Source: Deltaproteobacteria bacterium (GTDB lineage Bacteria > Desulfobacterota > Desulfovibrionia > Desulfovibrionales > Desulfovibrionaceae). From it: a stretch of 17,683 nt of DNA. A model generated the notes under the pieces. The model worked only from the letters and a program-made list of their open reading frames with translations, searched no databases and was not told where the DNA came from. The translations under genes were made by a program, and so were the position numbers. Shown here in pieces: positions 1 through 7,090 of the stretch. How positions within the stretch are numbered: the first letter of the stretch is position 1; each line of letters opens with the position of its first letter. The stretch lies in assembly GCA_020861205.1 (NCBI GenBank), contig JAJBSY010000450.1, positions 1-17,683 of the forward strand. Reading direction: 5' to 3'.

Positions 1-1137
1 GCGCAGGTACAGCCCACACATCCGGATAAACGCCTGGTCGAACATGGACCGGACCTTGACCAGAACCTCCGGACGGCTGAAGTTCTCATACCACGCGTCG
101 AGCGTCTTCACGTAATGGCGGCGAAGGCTTTCCGCATGGATCAGGTGAAAATCGTGTTCCGGTAACTGTTCGATAACTTCCGTAATGGCCGGGATGCGTC
201 CCCCAGGGAAAATGCGCTTGGCGATCCAGGGGTCGGTTTCACCCGGTTTGTTCTTGGTCAGGGTGTGCAACAGGTAAAGGCCGCCGGATCGCAACAGGGA
301 ACTGATTTTGTCAAAATAGCTGCCGTAGTATTCCTTGCCGACATGCTCGAACATCCCCACGCTTACCACCCGGTCGAACGGTTCCGCCGGTTCCAGCTCC
401 AGGTAATTGCACAGCCTGACTTCACATACGCCGTTAAGCCCGTTCTCGTCATACCGCTGCCGGACGGCGGCCGCCTGTTCCTCGCTGAGGGTAATGGCCA
501 GCACCTTGGCCCCATGGTCCCGCGCCGCGCCGATTGACAAGCCGCCCCAGCCGCAGCCGATGTCCAGCATCCGCATACCCGGCCGTATCTGGAGCTTGCG
601 CAGGACGAGGTCGATCTTCTGGCGCTGCGCCTCGGAAAGACTGTCCGCGTCATCCCGGAAATAGGCGCATGAATAACTCATGGTGGGTTCGTCAAGCCAC
701 AGGGAAAAGAAGTCGTTCCCGATGTCGTAGTGGGACGCGATGTCCTTTTTCTGCCGGGTGAGGGTGCGGGCGGCGGAAGACAGCGAGGTGAAGGCCTTGG
801 AGACCACCTTGTTTTTCAAGGAGGCCACGCCTGAATCGAACGCCGCGTCCAGCGCCCTGGCAACGGACCGGAAGGAGCCGGTTATGTCGATATCGCCCCG
901 CATATACTCCTCGCCGAAAAAAAGCGAGGGAGAGGCGAGCAGGTCGAGCAGGCGCGGTTCCTTCAGGAATACAACCGTGAATTCCGGCTCTCCTTCGCCG
1001 TATACCTTGTGTTTTCCGTCCCAGAAATCCACGGCAAAGGCCGGACCGCGCACGGAAGAAAAAAACTTGTCCAAAATGGAACGCTTACCCGAAATTTTGC
1101 CGTCCACCGATTGCACGGGGTGATTTAGCGTGGTCAT
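1..1137 (-). CDS. cfa: Cyclopropane-fatty-acyl-phospholipid synthase, 3' end cut by window
   Basis: SAM-dependent enzyme that adds a methylene bridge to unsaturated acyl chains of membrane phospholipids. The frame is open from an ATG at 1137 to base 1 (379 codons, no stop), so only the extreme C-terminus is missing. The start is supported by AGGAGG (1143-1148 on the complement), 5 nt away. The SAM-binding motif LDIGCGWGG is at residues 191-199, preceded by a conserved R-x-G-M-R-M. The motif GMFEHVG with Glu264 corresponds to the conserved active-site Glu-His of the family. The N-terminal part carries FFGEEYMRGDI, matching the family's lipid-binding N-domain, and the stretch HYDIGNDFF precedes the methyltransferase fold as expected. 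The C-terminal segment ends in FIRMCGLYLR, near the usual end of these proteins. It is divergent from the menaquinone genes across a 415-nt gap. Identification is confident; substrate range is not visible. Confidence 0.95.
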   Translation of the reverse strand, partial: MTTLNHPVQSVDGKISGKRSILDKFFSSVRGPAFAVDFWDGKHKVYGEGEPEFTVVFLKEPRLLDLLASPSLFFGEEYMRGDIDITGSFRSVARALDAAFDSGVASLKNKVVSKAFTSLSSAARTLTRQKKDIASHYDIGNDFFSLWLDEPTMSYSCAYFRDDADSLSEAQRQKIDLVLRKLQIRPGMRMLDIGCGWGGLSIGAARDHGAKVLAITLSEEQAAAVRQRYDENGLNGVCEVRLCNYLELEPAEPFDRVVSVGMFEHVGKEYYGSYFDKISSLLRSGGLYLLHTLTKNKPGETDPWIAKRIFPGGRIPAITEVIEQLPEHDFHLIHAESLRRHYVKTLDAWYENFSRPEVLVKVRSMFDQAFIRMCGLYLR

Positions 1138-1552
1138 GGCAACCTCCTGGATACTCCTTGTCCGTCTGAAAAATCCTCCCGAACCGCGTGTTTTACATTC
1201 CAGAATTATGAAATTTTGTCCAAAAAGGCCACCCCGGAGACGAAAAAATAACGATTATCTGATAAAAAAGCTTTCGGGGACGCATTTACATAATGACCCG
1301 GTTCGGTAAGTGACAGGAAAGGGTCGACGCGCGTCGGGAAGGACAGGCCCCGCACAAATCCCGGGATCAGGAAAAAAAGCGGGTAGCGCCCCAATGTGCC
1401 TTCGGAAAAGGAAGGTGGCCACGCGCGCAGCGGTTGGTATCAAGACATAATATGCGTCTCGCGCGGCAAGGCCTGACGAAGTCAAGCATATTGAGGCGCT
1501 ACGGTGAACGGCCACGGCTTGACCTTCCCGGCAACCCGTCATAGGAATACGC
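1138..1552. other. Divergent intergenic region cfa / mqn (415 nt)
   Basis: No convincing gene lies here. The cfa-proximal part (about 1180-1270) is AT-rich compared with its surroundings and probably holds the cfa promoter, but I cannot assign clear -35/-10 boxes. Small symmetric sites include TTATC-T-GATAA (1255-1265) and a perfect 12-bp palindrome CGACGCGCGTCG (1325-1336). From 1382 to 1503 it contains one copy of the dispersed inverted-repeat element annotated separately. Between that element and the mqn start there are only 49 nt. Confidence 0.6.
1382..1503 (-). repeat. MITE-like/ERIC-like dispersed element, copy 1 (122 bp)
   Basis: Bounded by GTAGCGCCCCAATGTGC (1383-1399) and, read on the complement from 1502, GTAGCGCCTCAATATGC. 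These arms match at 15 of 17 positions. The reverse complement aligns end to end with the second copy at 14894-15019. The first ~35 nt are nearly identical (a 2-nt indel and two mismatches), the last 22 nt match at 19 positions, and TTGATAC is conserved in a diverged middle. TA lies at both outer ends (1384-1385, 1500-1501), compatible with insertion at a TA target. It has no coding capacity. I infer a non-autonomous mobile or structured repeat. Confidence 0.75.
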
Positions 1553-3802
1553 ATGGTTGACGCCGCCCTATACGCCCGTTCCGGACTTACCGACATCCAC
1601 GAAAAAGTTTTAGCGGGAGAACGCCTCTCCCGCGAAGACGGCCTGCGCCTTTTCGCCTGTCCGGACATCCTGGCCGTGGGAAGCCTCGCCTTCCTCGCCA
1701 GGAAACAACGCCACGGGCTGCGCGCCCACTACGTGCGAAACCGCCAGATCAACTACTCCAACATCTGCCATACCGGTTGCCGGTTCTGCGCCTTTGCCCG
1801 CCGCGAGGAGGAAGAGGGCGCCTTCACCTTGACGCGCGAGGATATCCTCGCGAAGGTCGCCGACGACGGGGGCATCCCCTTCGCGGAAATTCACATGGTT
1901 GGCGGCTGCAATCCCGTGCTGCCCCTAGCCTGGTTCGAGGAAACGTTCCGGGCCATCAAAAGACTGCGGCCGGACGCGGTTCTCAAAGGCCTCACCGTTA
2001 CCGAGGTCCACCATCTCGCGCGCATGGAGGGCATCGCGGACGCCGAGGCTTTCGCCCGGCTCAAGGATGCGGGGGTCGCCATGGTGACCGGGGGCGGCGG
2101 CGAAATTTTCAATCCGGCCGTCCGGGACAGTATCTGTCCCGACAAGATCAGCGGGGACGACTACCTGCGCCTGGCCGGAGAAGCCCACAAAGCCGGGCTC
2201 AAGTCCAACTGCACCATGCTCTTCGGCCATGTGGAAAGCCACGCCGACCGCGTGGACCACCTCTGCGCCATACGCGCGCAACAGGACAAATCCGGCGGGT
2301 ACGTGTGCTTCATCCCGCTGGCGTTCCAAAACCGCAACAACACCCTTGCCGCCGAACTGGAAGCGGCGGCAGGCCACCCGCCCGCCGGGCCGGAAACGAC
2401 CCTGGACCGTCTGCGCACCATCGCCGTCAGCCGGCTGCTCCTGGACAATATCGACCATATCAAGGCGTACTGGGTCATGCTCGGCGCCAAGACGGCCCAG
2501 GCGGCCCTGTTTTTCGGAGCCGACGACCTGGACGGCACCATCGAGGAGGAGCACATCGGCCGCATGGCCGGCGCCGCTTCCGGATCGGTTCTCGGCTCGG
2601 GCGGGCTGACCCGCGCCGCCCTGGACCACATGATCCGCGAATCCGGCTTCGAACCCGTCAACCGGGACGCCCTGTTCCGGAATCTATCCGGCGCGGGCGC
2701 CCCGGCGCGCCCGAAGGGCGACGCGGATGCGACCGCCGGAGCAATCGCCAAAGCCCGGAGCGGCGAACGGCTTGGATGGGATGACGCCCTTATCCTATAC
2801 CGGGACGCGGACCTTCTGACGCTCGGCGACCTCGCGCGGACCGTGCGCGAGCGTTTGCATCCGGAGCCTGTCGTTACCTACGTGGCGGACAGGAACATCA
2901 ACTATTCCAACGTCTGCGTGTGCGCCTGCCGGTTTTGCGCCTTTTACCGTCCGCCCGGCCATCCGGAAGCCTACGTGCTTGACAAAAAACAACTGGCCGA
3001 AAAAATTGAAGAGACCCTGGAACTGGGCGGCACCCAGATCCTGCTCCAGGGCGGCCACCATCCGCATCTGCCCCTGTCCTTCTATGAGGATATGCTCCGC
3101 TGGATACGGGAAACCTATCCCGCGATCCATATCCATGCGTTCTCGCCCCCGGAGATCGCCTTTTTCGCGTCGCGGTCAGGCATGTCCACGCGGGAGGTCA
3201 TCCAACGGCTGCGGGCGGCCGGGCTGGCCTCCATACCCGGCGGCGGCGCGGAAGTGCTCGCCGCGAGGGTGCGGACAAAAGTCTCCCCCAACAAGTGCCC
3301 GGCGGACCAATGGCTCGCCATCATGGCCGAAGCGCACGAGCAGGGTTTGAAGACCACGGCCACCATGATGTTCGGGCACGAGGAATCCGACGTGGAACGG
3401 CTGGAGCACCTCTTCCGTCTGCGCGGGCTCCAGGACGAGTCTCTCGCCTCGCGGGAGGGAGCCTTCACGGCGTTCATTCCCTGGACCTTCCAGTCGGCCA
3501 ACACCGCCATGGCCCATTGCAAGCCCATGCCCGCGCCGGGATACCTGCGGCTCCTCGCCCTCTCCCGCCTGGTGCTCGACAATTTTCCCAACATCCAGGC
3601 CTCCTGGGTGACGATGGGGCCGGAAGTGGCGCAGCTGGCGCTCTTTTTCGGGGCCAACGATTTCGGTTCCCTGATGATCGAGGAGAACGTGGTGGCCGCC
3701 GCCAACGTGCGGTTCCGCATGAACCGCGAGGCCATTCACCGGGTGATCGCCGCCGCCGGGTTCGAACCACGGCAGCGGCTGATGGATTACCGGCCGGCAT
3801 AA
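1553..3802 (+). CDS. Fused aminofutalosine synthase (MqnE-like) / cyclic dehypoxanthinyl futalosine synthase (MqnC-like), 749 aa
   Basis: Two complete radical-SAM modules of the MqnE/MqnC/CofH group in one polypeptide. The N-half (about 1-385) has its CX3CX2C iron-sulfur cluster at C72, C76, C79 within NYSNICHTGCRFCAF and looks like MqnE, which joins the adenosyl radical to 3-(1-carboxyvinyloxy)benzoate giving aminofutalosine. The C-half (about 405-749) has C455, C459, C462 within NYSNVCVCACRFCAFY, plus QGGHHPHL and PGGGAEVL motifs typical of MqnC, which cyclises dehypoxanthine futalosine. An Ala/Gly-rich linker around 388-405 joins them. Each half has the usual length of a stand-alone enzyme (360-390 aa). 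ATG 1553 is preceded by AGGA (1543-1546); no frameshift or stop interrupts the joint. mqnA follows after 137 nt. MqnB, which acts between the two fused steps, and MqnD are not in the window. The half assignments rest on motif recognition and order; both halves being MqnE-like or MqnC-like is less likely. Confidence 0.9.
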   Translation: MVDAALYARSGLTDIHEKVLAGERLSREDGLRLFACPDILAVGSLAFLARKQRHGLRAHYVRNRQINYSNICHTGCRFCAFARREEEEGAFTLTREDILAKVADDGGIPFAEIHMVGGCNPVLPLAWFEETFRAIKRLRPDAVLKGLTVTEVHHLARMEGIADAEAFARLKDAGVAMVTGGGGEIFNPAVRDSICPDKISGDDYLRLAGEAHKAGLKSNCTMLFGHVESHADRVDHLCAIRAQQDKSGGYVCFIPLAFQNRNNTLAAELEAAAGHPPAGPETTLDRLRTIAVSRLLLDNIDHIKAYWVMLGAKTAQAALFFGADDLDGTIEEEHIGRMAGAASGSVLGSGGLTRAALDHMIRESGFEPVNRDALFRNLSGAGAPARPKGDADATAGAIAKARSGERLGWDDALILYRDADLLTLGDLARTVRERLHPEPVVTYVADRNINYSNVCVCACRFCAFYRPPGHPEAYVLDKKQLAEKIEETLELGGTQILLQGGHHPHLPLSFYEDMLRWIRETYPAIHIHAFSPPEIAFFASRSGMSTREVIQRLRAAGLASIPGGGAEVLAARVRTKVSPNKCPADQWLAIMAEAHEQGLKTTATMMFGHEESDVERLEHLFRLRGLQDESLASREGAFTAFIPWTFQSANTAMAHCKPMPAPGYLRLLALSRLVLDNFPNIQASWVTMGPEVAQLALFFGANDFGSLMIEENVVAAANVRFRMNREAIHRVIAAAGFEPRQRLMDYRPA

Positions 3803-3939
3803 GGCCGCCTTGCCCGCTGCCGGCGCCGCTTCCGGCGACGGTCGCCTGACCGACCGAAAACCGGGCGGTTCGCGTCAGCCGGCCCAAAAACGCGCGCCTC
3901 GTGAAGACGGGTGTCGCGCGTTGACCATGAGGAAGGAAA

Positions 3940-4776
3940 ATGCCGTCGAGCAAACCGCGCATGGGGCGCATCGAGTATCTGAACGTCCTGCCTGTGTATC
4001 ATGCGTTGGAGACCGGGCGGGTGCCCCACGGATACGAGCTGGTTTACGGGCCGCCTTCCGCGTTGAACGGGATGATGGAGCGCGGGGAGCTGGCCGTGGC
4101 CTCCACGTCCAGCATCGAATACGCGCGGCGGCCGGAACGGTACTGGATCGTGCCGGATCTTGCCATCGGCAGCCGCGGCAAGGTGCTCAGCGTCCTCCTC
4201 CTTTCCCGCCGCCCCGTGGAAGAACTGGGAGGCAAAACCGTGCTGGTCAGCACCGCCACCCATACTTCGGCGGCGCTCCTCAAAATTCTGCTCACGGAGC
4301 ACGCGCGGGTCTCCGTCACCTTCGTCACCGGCGACGCCACGGAACGCATGGCGGAAAAGGAAGGGCCGGATGCCGTGCTCGTCATCGGCGACGAAGCACT
4401 GCGCGCCCGCAACCATCCCGTCTATTCCCATGCCTGGGATCTCGGGGAAGCGTGGCTCGCCCTGACGGGGCTGCCCTTCACCTTCGGCCTGTGGGTCGTC
4501 AGCCGGGAAGCGGCAAACCGGGGGTTCATGGCCGAGGATCCCGCCACGGTGTTGCACGCCGGACGGGATTGGGGCAGCGCCAACATGAACGCGATCCTGG
4601 ATGCCGCGCAACAGCGGTATCCCTTCGCGCGGGATGCGCTTGCCGCCTATTTTTCCCGCCTTTCCTACAGACTCGGTGAGGCCGAGCGGCGGGGCCTGGG
4701 ACTCTTTTACGAACGGCTCGCCGCGTATGGGGAAATTCCCTCGGCTCCCGATCTCGCTTTCTGGCCGGGCGCATGA
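3940..4776 (+). CDS. mqnA: Chorismate dehydratase MqnA, 278 aa
   Basis: First enzyme of the futalosine route to menaquinone: it dehydrates chorismate to 3-[(1-carboxyvinyl)oxy]benzoate, the substrate of MqnE. The N-terminus carries the family signature GRIEYLNVLPVYHAL (residues 9-23). The protein then follows the periplasmic-binding-protein-like fold of the MqnA/MqnD family, with the SSIEYARRPERY segment near 58-69 and TATHTSAALLKILL near 107-120. Length fits MqnA (about 270-285 aa). ATG 3940 has a strong Shine-Dalgarno AGGAAGGA ending 2 nt upstream; an internal ATG at 3961 (MGRIEYLN) is a less likely alternative. It lies 137 nt downstream of the fused mqnE-mqnC gene with no clear terminator between them, so co-transcription is likely. 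MqnD is the related alternative, but the GRIxYLNxxP start favours MqnA. Confidence 0.92.
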   Translation: MPSSKPRMGRIEYLNVLPVYHALETGRVPHGYELVYGPPSALNGMMERGELAVASTSSIEYARRPERYWIVPDLAIGSRGKVLSVLLLSRRPVEELGGKTVLVSTATHTSAALLKILLTEHARVSVTFVTGDATERMAEKEGPDAVLVIGDEALRARNHPVYSHAWDLGEAWLALTGLPFTFGLWVVSREAANRGFMAEDPATVLHAGRDWGSANMNAILDAAQQRYPFARDALAAYFSRLSYRLGEAERRGLGLFYERLAAYGEIPSAPDLAFWPGA

Positions 4777-4908
4777 CCGGGATTCCGCTTTTACGGCGCG
4801 AAATACCGGCAATTTTTGCCTCCGGTCCGTGCCGTTGCATACCGCAATGATAAAAATAACACAGGCGGAATACCCTGATACAATGGAAAAACCCTCCCCC
4901 TGCGTCAG

Positions 4909-4924
4909 CGGTGCGTTCTTTGCA
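4909..4924 (+). promoter_or_regulatory. Possible sigma-54 (-24/-12) promoter upstream of PilZ gene
   Basis: CGGTGCGTTCTTTGCA has GG (4910-4911) and GC (4922-4923) separated by exactly 10 nt, and a perfect TTGCA at the -12 element. The -24 element (GGTGCG against GGCACG) is imperfect. Start codon at 5014. Pattern match only; a sigma-70-like alternative lies just downstream. Confidence 0.25.
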
Positions 4925-4947
4925 TGACCTTCCGCACACGCTCGCTT

Positions 4948-4975
4948 CTTGCGCGGTTTCGTAATTTCATATACT
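4948..4975 (+). promoter_or_regulatory. Candidate sigma-70 promoter of PilZ gene
   Basis: CTTGCG (4948-4953), 16-nt spacer, TATACT (4970-4975), in a locally AT-rich stretch 39 nt before the start codon. The -10 is good (5/6) and the -35 weak. Confidence 0.3.
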
Positions 4976-5013
4976 CACAGGAAAGTACCACTTTTGAAAA
5001 AACTGGATAAAGC

Positions 5014-6093
5014 ATGATCGACGTTTTCAGTTTCATCCCTTTCCCGGAGTCCGCGTCCTTCCTGGAAATTCAGCGCCATTTTCTCGAGCGCACCCTGAAC
5101 ATGGACGCCATCCGCGACGTGCTCATCGGCGTCGGTTCCGTTGTCGGCGTCATCCTGCTGCTCATGCTTGTTATCCATCTTCGCCCCAAAAAGCCCTATG
5201 TGCCGCATGACTGGATTTTCGACCCCCAGCGGATCAGAGACCTGTTGACGGTCGCGCTGAACCAGCGGGCCAAGGTCGAGCTCCATTTCGCCATGGAAGG
5301 GGAAGCGCGGCGCCCGGCGCTCCGGTGTTCCGCCGTGTCGGTTGAGAAGGACGCCATCCTGCTCGAGGCCTCGGGCCTGACCTCCCTGTCGCCGCGCTGG
5401 CGCGGGCGGGATGTCGATTGCTTTTTCATGCTCCGCAATCAGGAATCCTACGCCTTCTACGCGTTCACCTCGCCGATCAGGGAAATCACGATGCGCAAGG
5501 ATATCTGCCTTATCCGCGTGGCCATGCCCGACAAACTCGAGTCCCGCCAGAAACGCTCCTACCTGCGCATCGTGCCGCCCGACGAATATATGCTCGGCGC
5601 GGCCATCTGGCGCGGCCCGGACATGCCCGAGGCCCTCGAACGGAACGACCTGGCGCTCTGGACCCGGCCCTCCCGGATGTGGCTGCCCGGGATGCGCGAG
5701 GAGTTCACCATCCGCGACATCTCCTCGGGCGGGCTGCGTCTGCATCTGCCCCGCCATATCCTGGCTGAAGAGATGGATTACATCCACGTCAGCACCCAGT
5801 TCATCATCATGCTGGACCTCTGGGAGCCGGACAAGGCCCAGCGTCTGCGTTTCTGGCTGCTCTGCCGGATGCAGAGCCCGGTGCTGGATTTCGAAACCAA
5901 GGGCATGGATATCGGCACGCAATTCCTGGCCTGGGCGAAACCGGCCGAGAGCGGTGGCAGCAATCTTCTCTGGCTGAAGCTCGCCTCTTCCGGCGAAGTC
6001 GAACCGCTGGGCAACTGGATCATGCGCAGACACCTGGAATACTTCCGCGAATCCGAGCAAGTCCTCGGTTTCGCGCAACGCCAGACGGCGTAA
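5014..6093 (+). CDS. Membrane-anchored PilZ-domain c-di-GMP effector candidate, 359 aa
   Basis: Probable c-di-GMP-binding protein. A single hydrophobic segment at about 35-56 (LIGVGSVVGVILLLMLVIHL) is followed by basic RPKK, so most of the protein should face the cytoplasm. Residues ~70-170 resemble the YcgR-type N-terminal beta-domain. The PilZ signature is visible: RxxxR as R181-SYL-R185 in KRSYLRI, and DxSxxG as D235-ISSGG (235-240). The ~50-residue spacing between the two motifs is wider than usual, due to an insert around 188-230. It stands alone between mqnA (237-nt gap) and corC (124-nt gap). The Shine-Dalgarno before ATG 5014 is weak (GGA, 5004-5006). The diguanylate cyclase gene 3.7 kb downstream could supply ligand, but that link is inference. 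Output partner unknown. Confidence 0.85.
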   Translation: MIDVFSFIPFPESASFLEIQRHFLERTLNMDAIRDVLIGVGSVVGVILLLMLVIHLRPKKPYVPHDWIFDPQRIRDLLTVALNQRAKVELHFAMEGEARRPALRCSAVSVEKDAILLEASGLTSLSPRWRGRDVDCFFMLRNQESYAFYAFTSPIREITMRKDICLIRVAMPDKLESRQKRSYLRIVPPDEYMLGAAIWRGPDMPEALERNDLALWTRPSRMWLPGMREEFTIRDISSGGLRLHLPRHILAEEMDYIHVSTQFIIMLDLWEPDKAQRLRFWLLCRMQSPVLDFETKGMDIGTQFLAWAKPAESGGSNLLWLKLASSGEVEPLGNWIMRRHLEYFRESEQVLGFAQRQTA

Positions 6094-6097
6094 CCCC

Positions 6098-6137
6098 TTG
6101 CCTTAAAGTCACGGGGTGATTAATACTGGGTAATACT
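6098..6137 (+). promoter_or_regulatory. Candidate promoter and TAATACT direct repeat upstream of corC operon
   Basis: TTGCCT (6098-6103), 17-nt spacer, TAATAC (6121-6126). The heptamer TAATACT occurs twice (6121-6127, 6131-6137), start to start 10 bp, so on the same helix face. It may be a promoter with a duplicated -10-like site or a two-site operator. Lies 81 nt before the corC start. Confidence 0.3.
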
Positions 6138-6217
6138 CAGGTACGGCCGATCACGGGCCGGGCACCGCGGCGGCGATTGCCGCGCGGCGCACAGGACGCG
6201 CAACCAAGGAGCTGATT

Positions 6218-7090
6218 TTGGACGAGGGTTCGGAGAGTAGTATCTGGACACGTATTTCCCGGCTGTTTCAGGCCAAGGGCACGACGGACAGCGTCGAGCA
6301 GGCCATCCTCGAGGCGAGTGAAGACGGCGAGCTGGAAAAAGAAGAAGGCTCCATGCTTCTCAGCGTCCTGCATCTCGACGACGTGCAGGTGCGGGACATC
6401 ATGACCCCCCGGACCGATGTGGTATGCGCCCCGGTAACGGCGACCACGGCCGATATCGTGGACCTCATCCTGTCATCCGGCCATTCCCGGATCCCCGTTT
6501 ACAGCGACAACCCGGACAACATCGTCGGCGTCATCTACGCCAAGGATCTCCTGCGCCTGACGGTCGAGCCGACTTTGCGTGAAATGCCGGTCACCGAGCT
6601 GATGCGAGAGCCTTTCTTCGTGCCGGAAACCAAGAGCGCCCCCGCCCTTTTGCATGATTTCAAGACCAACAAGATGCACCTCGCCGTCATCCTGGACGAG
6701 TACGGCGGCACCGCCGGGATCGCGACCATCGAAGACGTCATCGAGGAAATCGTGGGCGATATCGAGGATGAGCACGACGCCCCCCGCGCGGAGGACATCA
6801 TCCTGGAAAACGACGGCACCGCGATTCTTTCCGGCCGCGCGGACCTGGAGGACATCGCCGACGAGATGGGTGTGAAGATCGATTCCGACGAGGTCGAGAC
6901 CATCGGCGGCTACCTCTGCCACATCGCCGGACGCGTTCCCCTTCCCGGCGAAAAATTCGTCGTCGATGGGACGGTGTTCACGGTTCTCGATGCGGATGCG
7001 AAAAAAATCCAGTCCATCCGGGCGGAGCCGGAAACGCCCCGGCCCGACCAGGAACCCGCCGAACCCGATCTAGCGGCCCAAGCATCGTGA
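6218..7090 (+). CDS. corC: CorC/HlyC-family CBS-domain protein (YbeX type), 290 aa
   Basis: Soluble protein with paired CBS domains (about 60-115 and 124-180) and a C-terminal transporter-associated CorC_HlyC domain (about 190-270). Hallmarks are RDIMTPRTDVV (59-69), SGHSRIPVY (87-95) and the family signature beginning DEYGGTAGIATIEDVIEEIV at 160. No DUF21 membrane region is present, matching E. coli YbeX/CorC, a protein implicated in Mg2+/Co2+ resistance whose biochemical role is not settled. The start is taken as TTG 6218 because AAGGAG (6206-6211) sits 6 nt upstream and the protein then begins like other family members. Its stop overlaps the lnt start by 4 nt (GTGA), so the two are translationally coupled; the corC-lnt pairing is common in proteobacteria. 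The tail after ~270 is Pro/Glu-rich and unremarkable. Confidence 0.92.
   Translation: MDEGSESSIWTRISRLFQAKGTTDSVEQAILEASEDGELEKEEGSMLLSVLHLDDVQVRDIMTPRTDVVCAPVTATTADIVDLILSSGHSRIPVYSDNPDNIVGVIYAKDLLRLTVEPTLREMPVTELMREPFFVPETKSAPALLHDFKTNKMHLAVILDEYGGTAGIATIEDVIEEIVGDIEDEHDAPRAEDIILENDGTAILSGRADLEDIADEMGVKIDSDEVETIGGYLCHIAGRVPLPGEKFVVDGTVFTVLDADAKKIQSIRAEPETPRPDQEPAEPDLAAQAS

Noticed and set aside
1206..1394. 62-codon leftward small open frame in the cfa/mqn gap
   Set aside because: It needs a TTG start within the end of the dispersed element, has no Shine-Dalgarno, and no recognisable features.
1519..1547. TTGACC - 17 nt - TAGGAA as a promoter giving a leaderless mqn transcript
   Set aside because: The -10 is poor, and the same bases contain the AGGA that is better explained as the ribosome binding site for ATG 1553. 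Left unassigned.
3839..3852. Hairpin CGGTC-GCCT-GACCG between mqnE-mqnC and mqnA as a terminator
   Set aside because: The stem is short, no T-run follows, and mqnA most likely shares the transcript.
4975..6078. 367-codon leftward frame antisense to the PilZ gene
   Set aside because: The frame mirrors the coding strand; no Shine-Dalgarno or recognisable motif.
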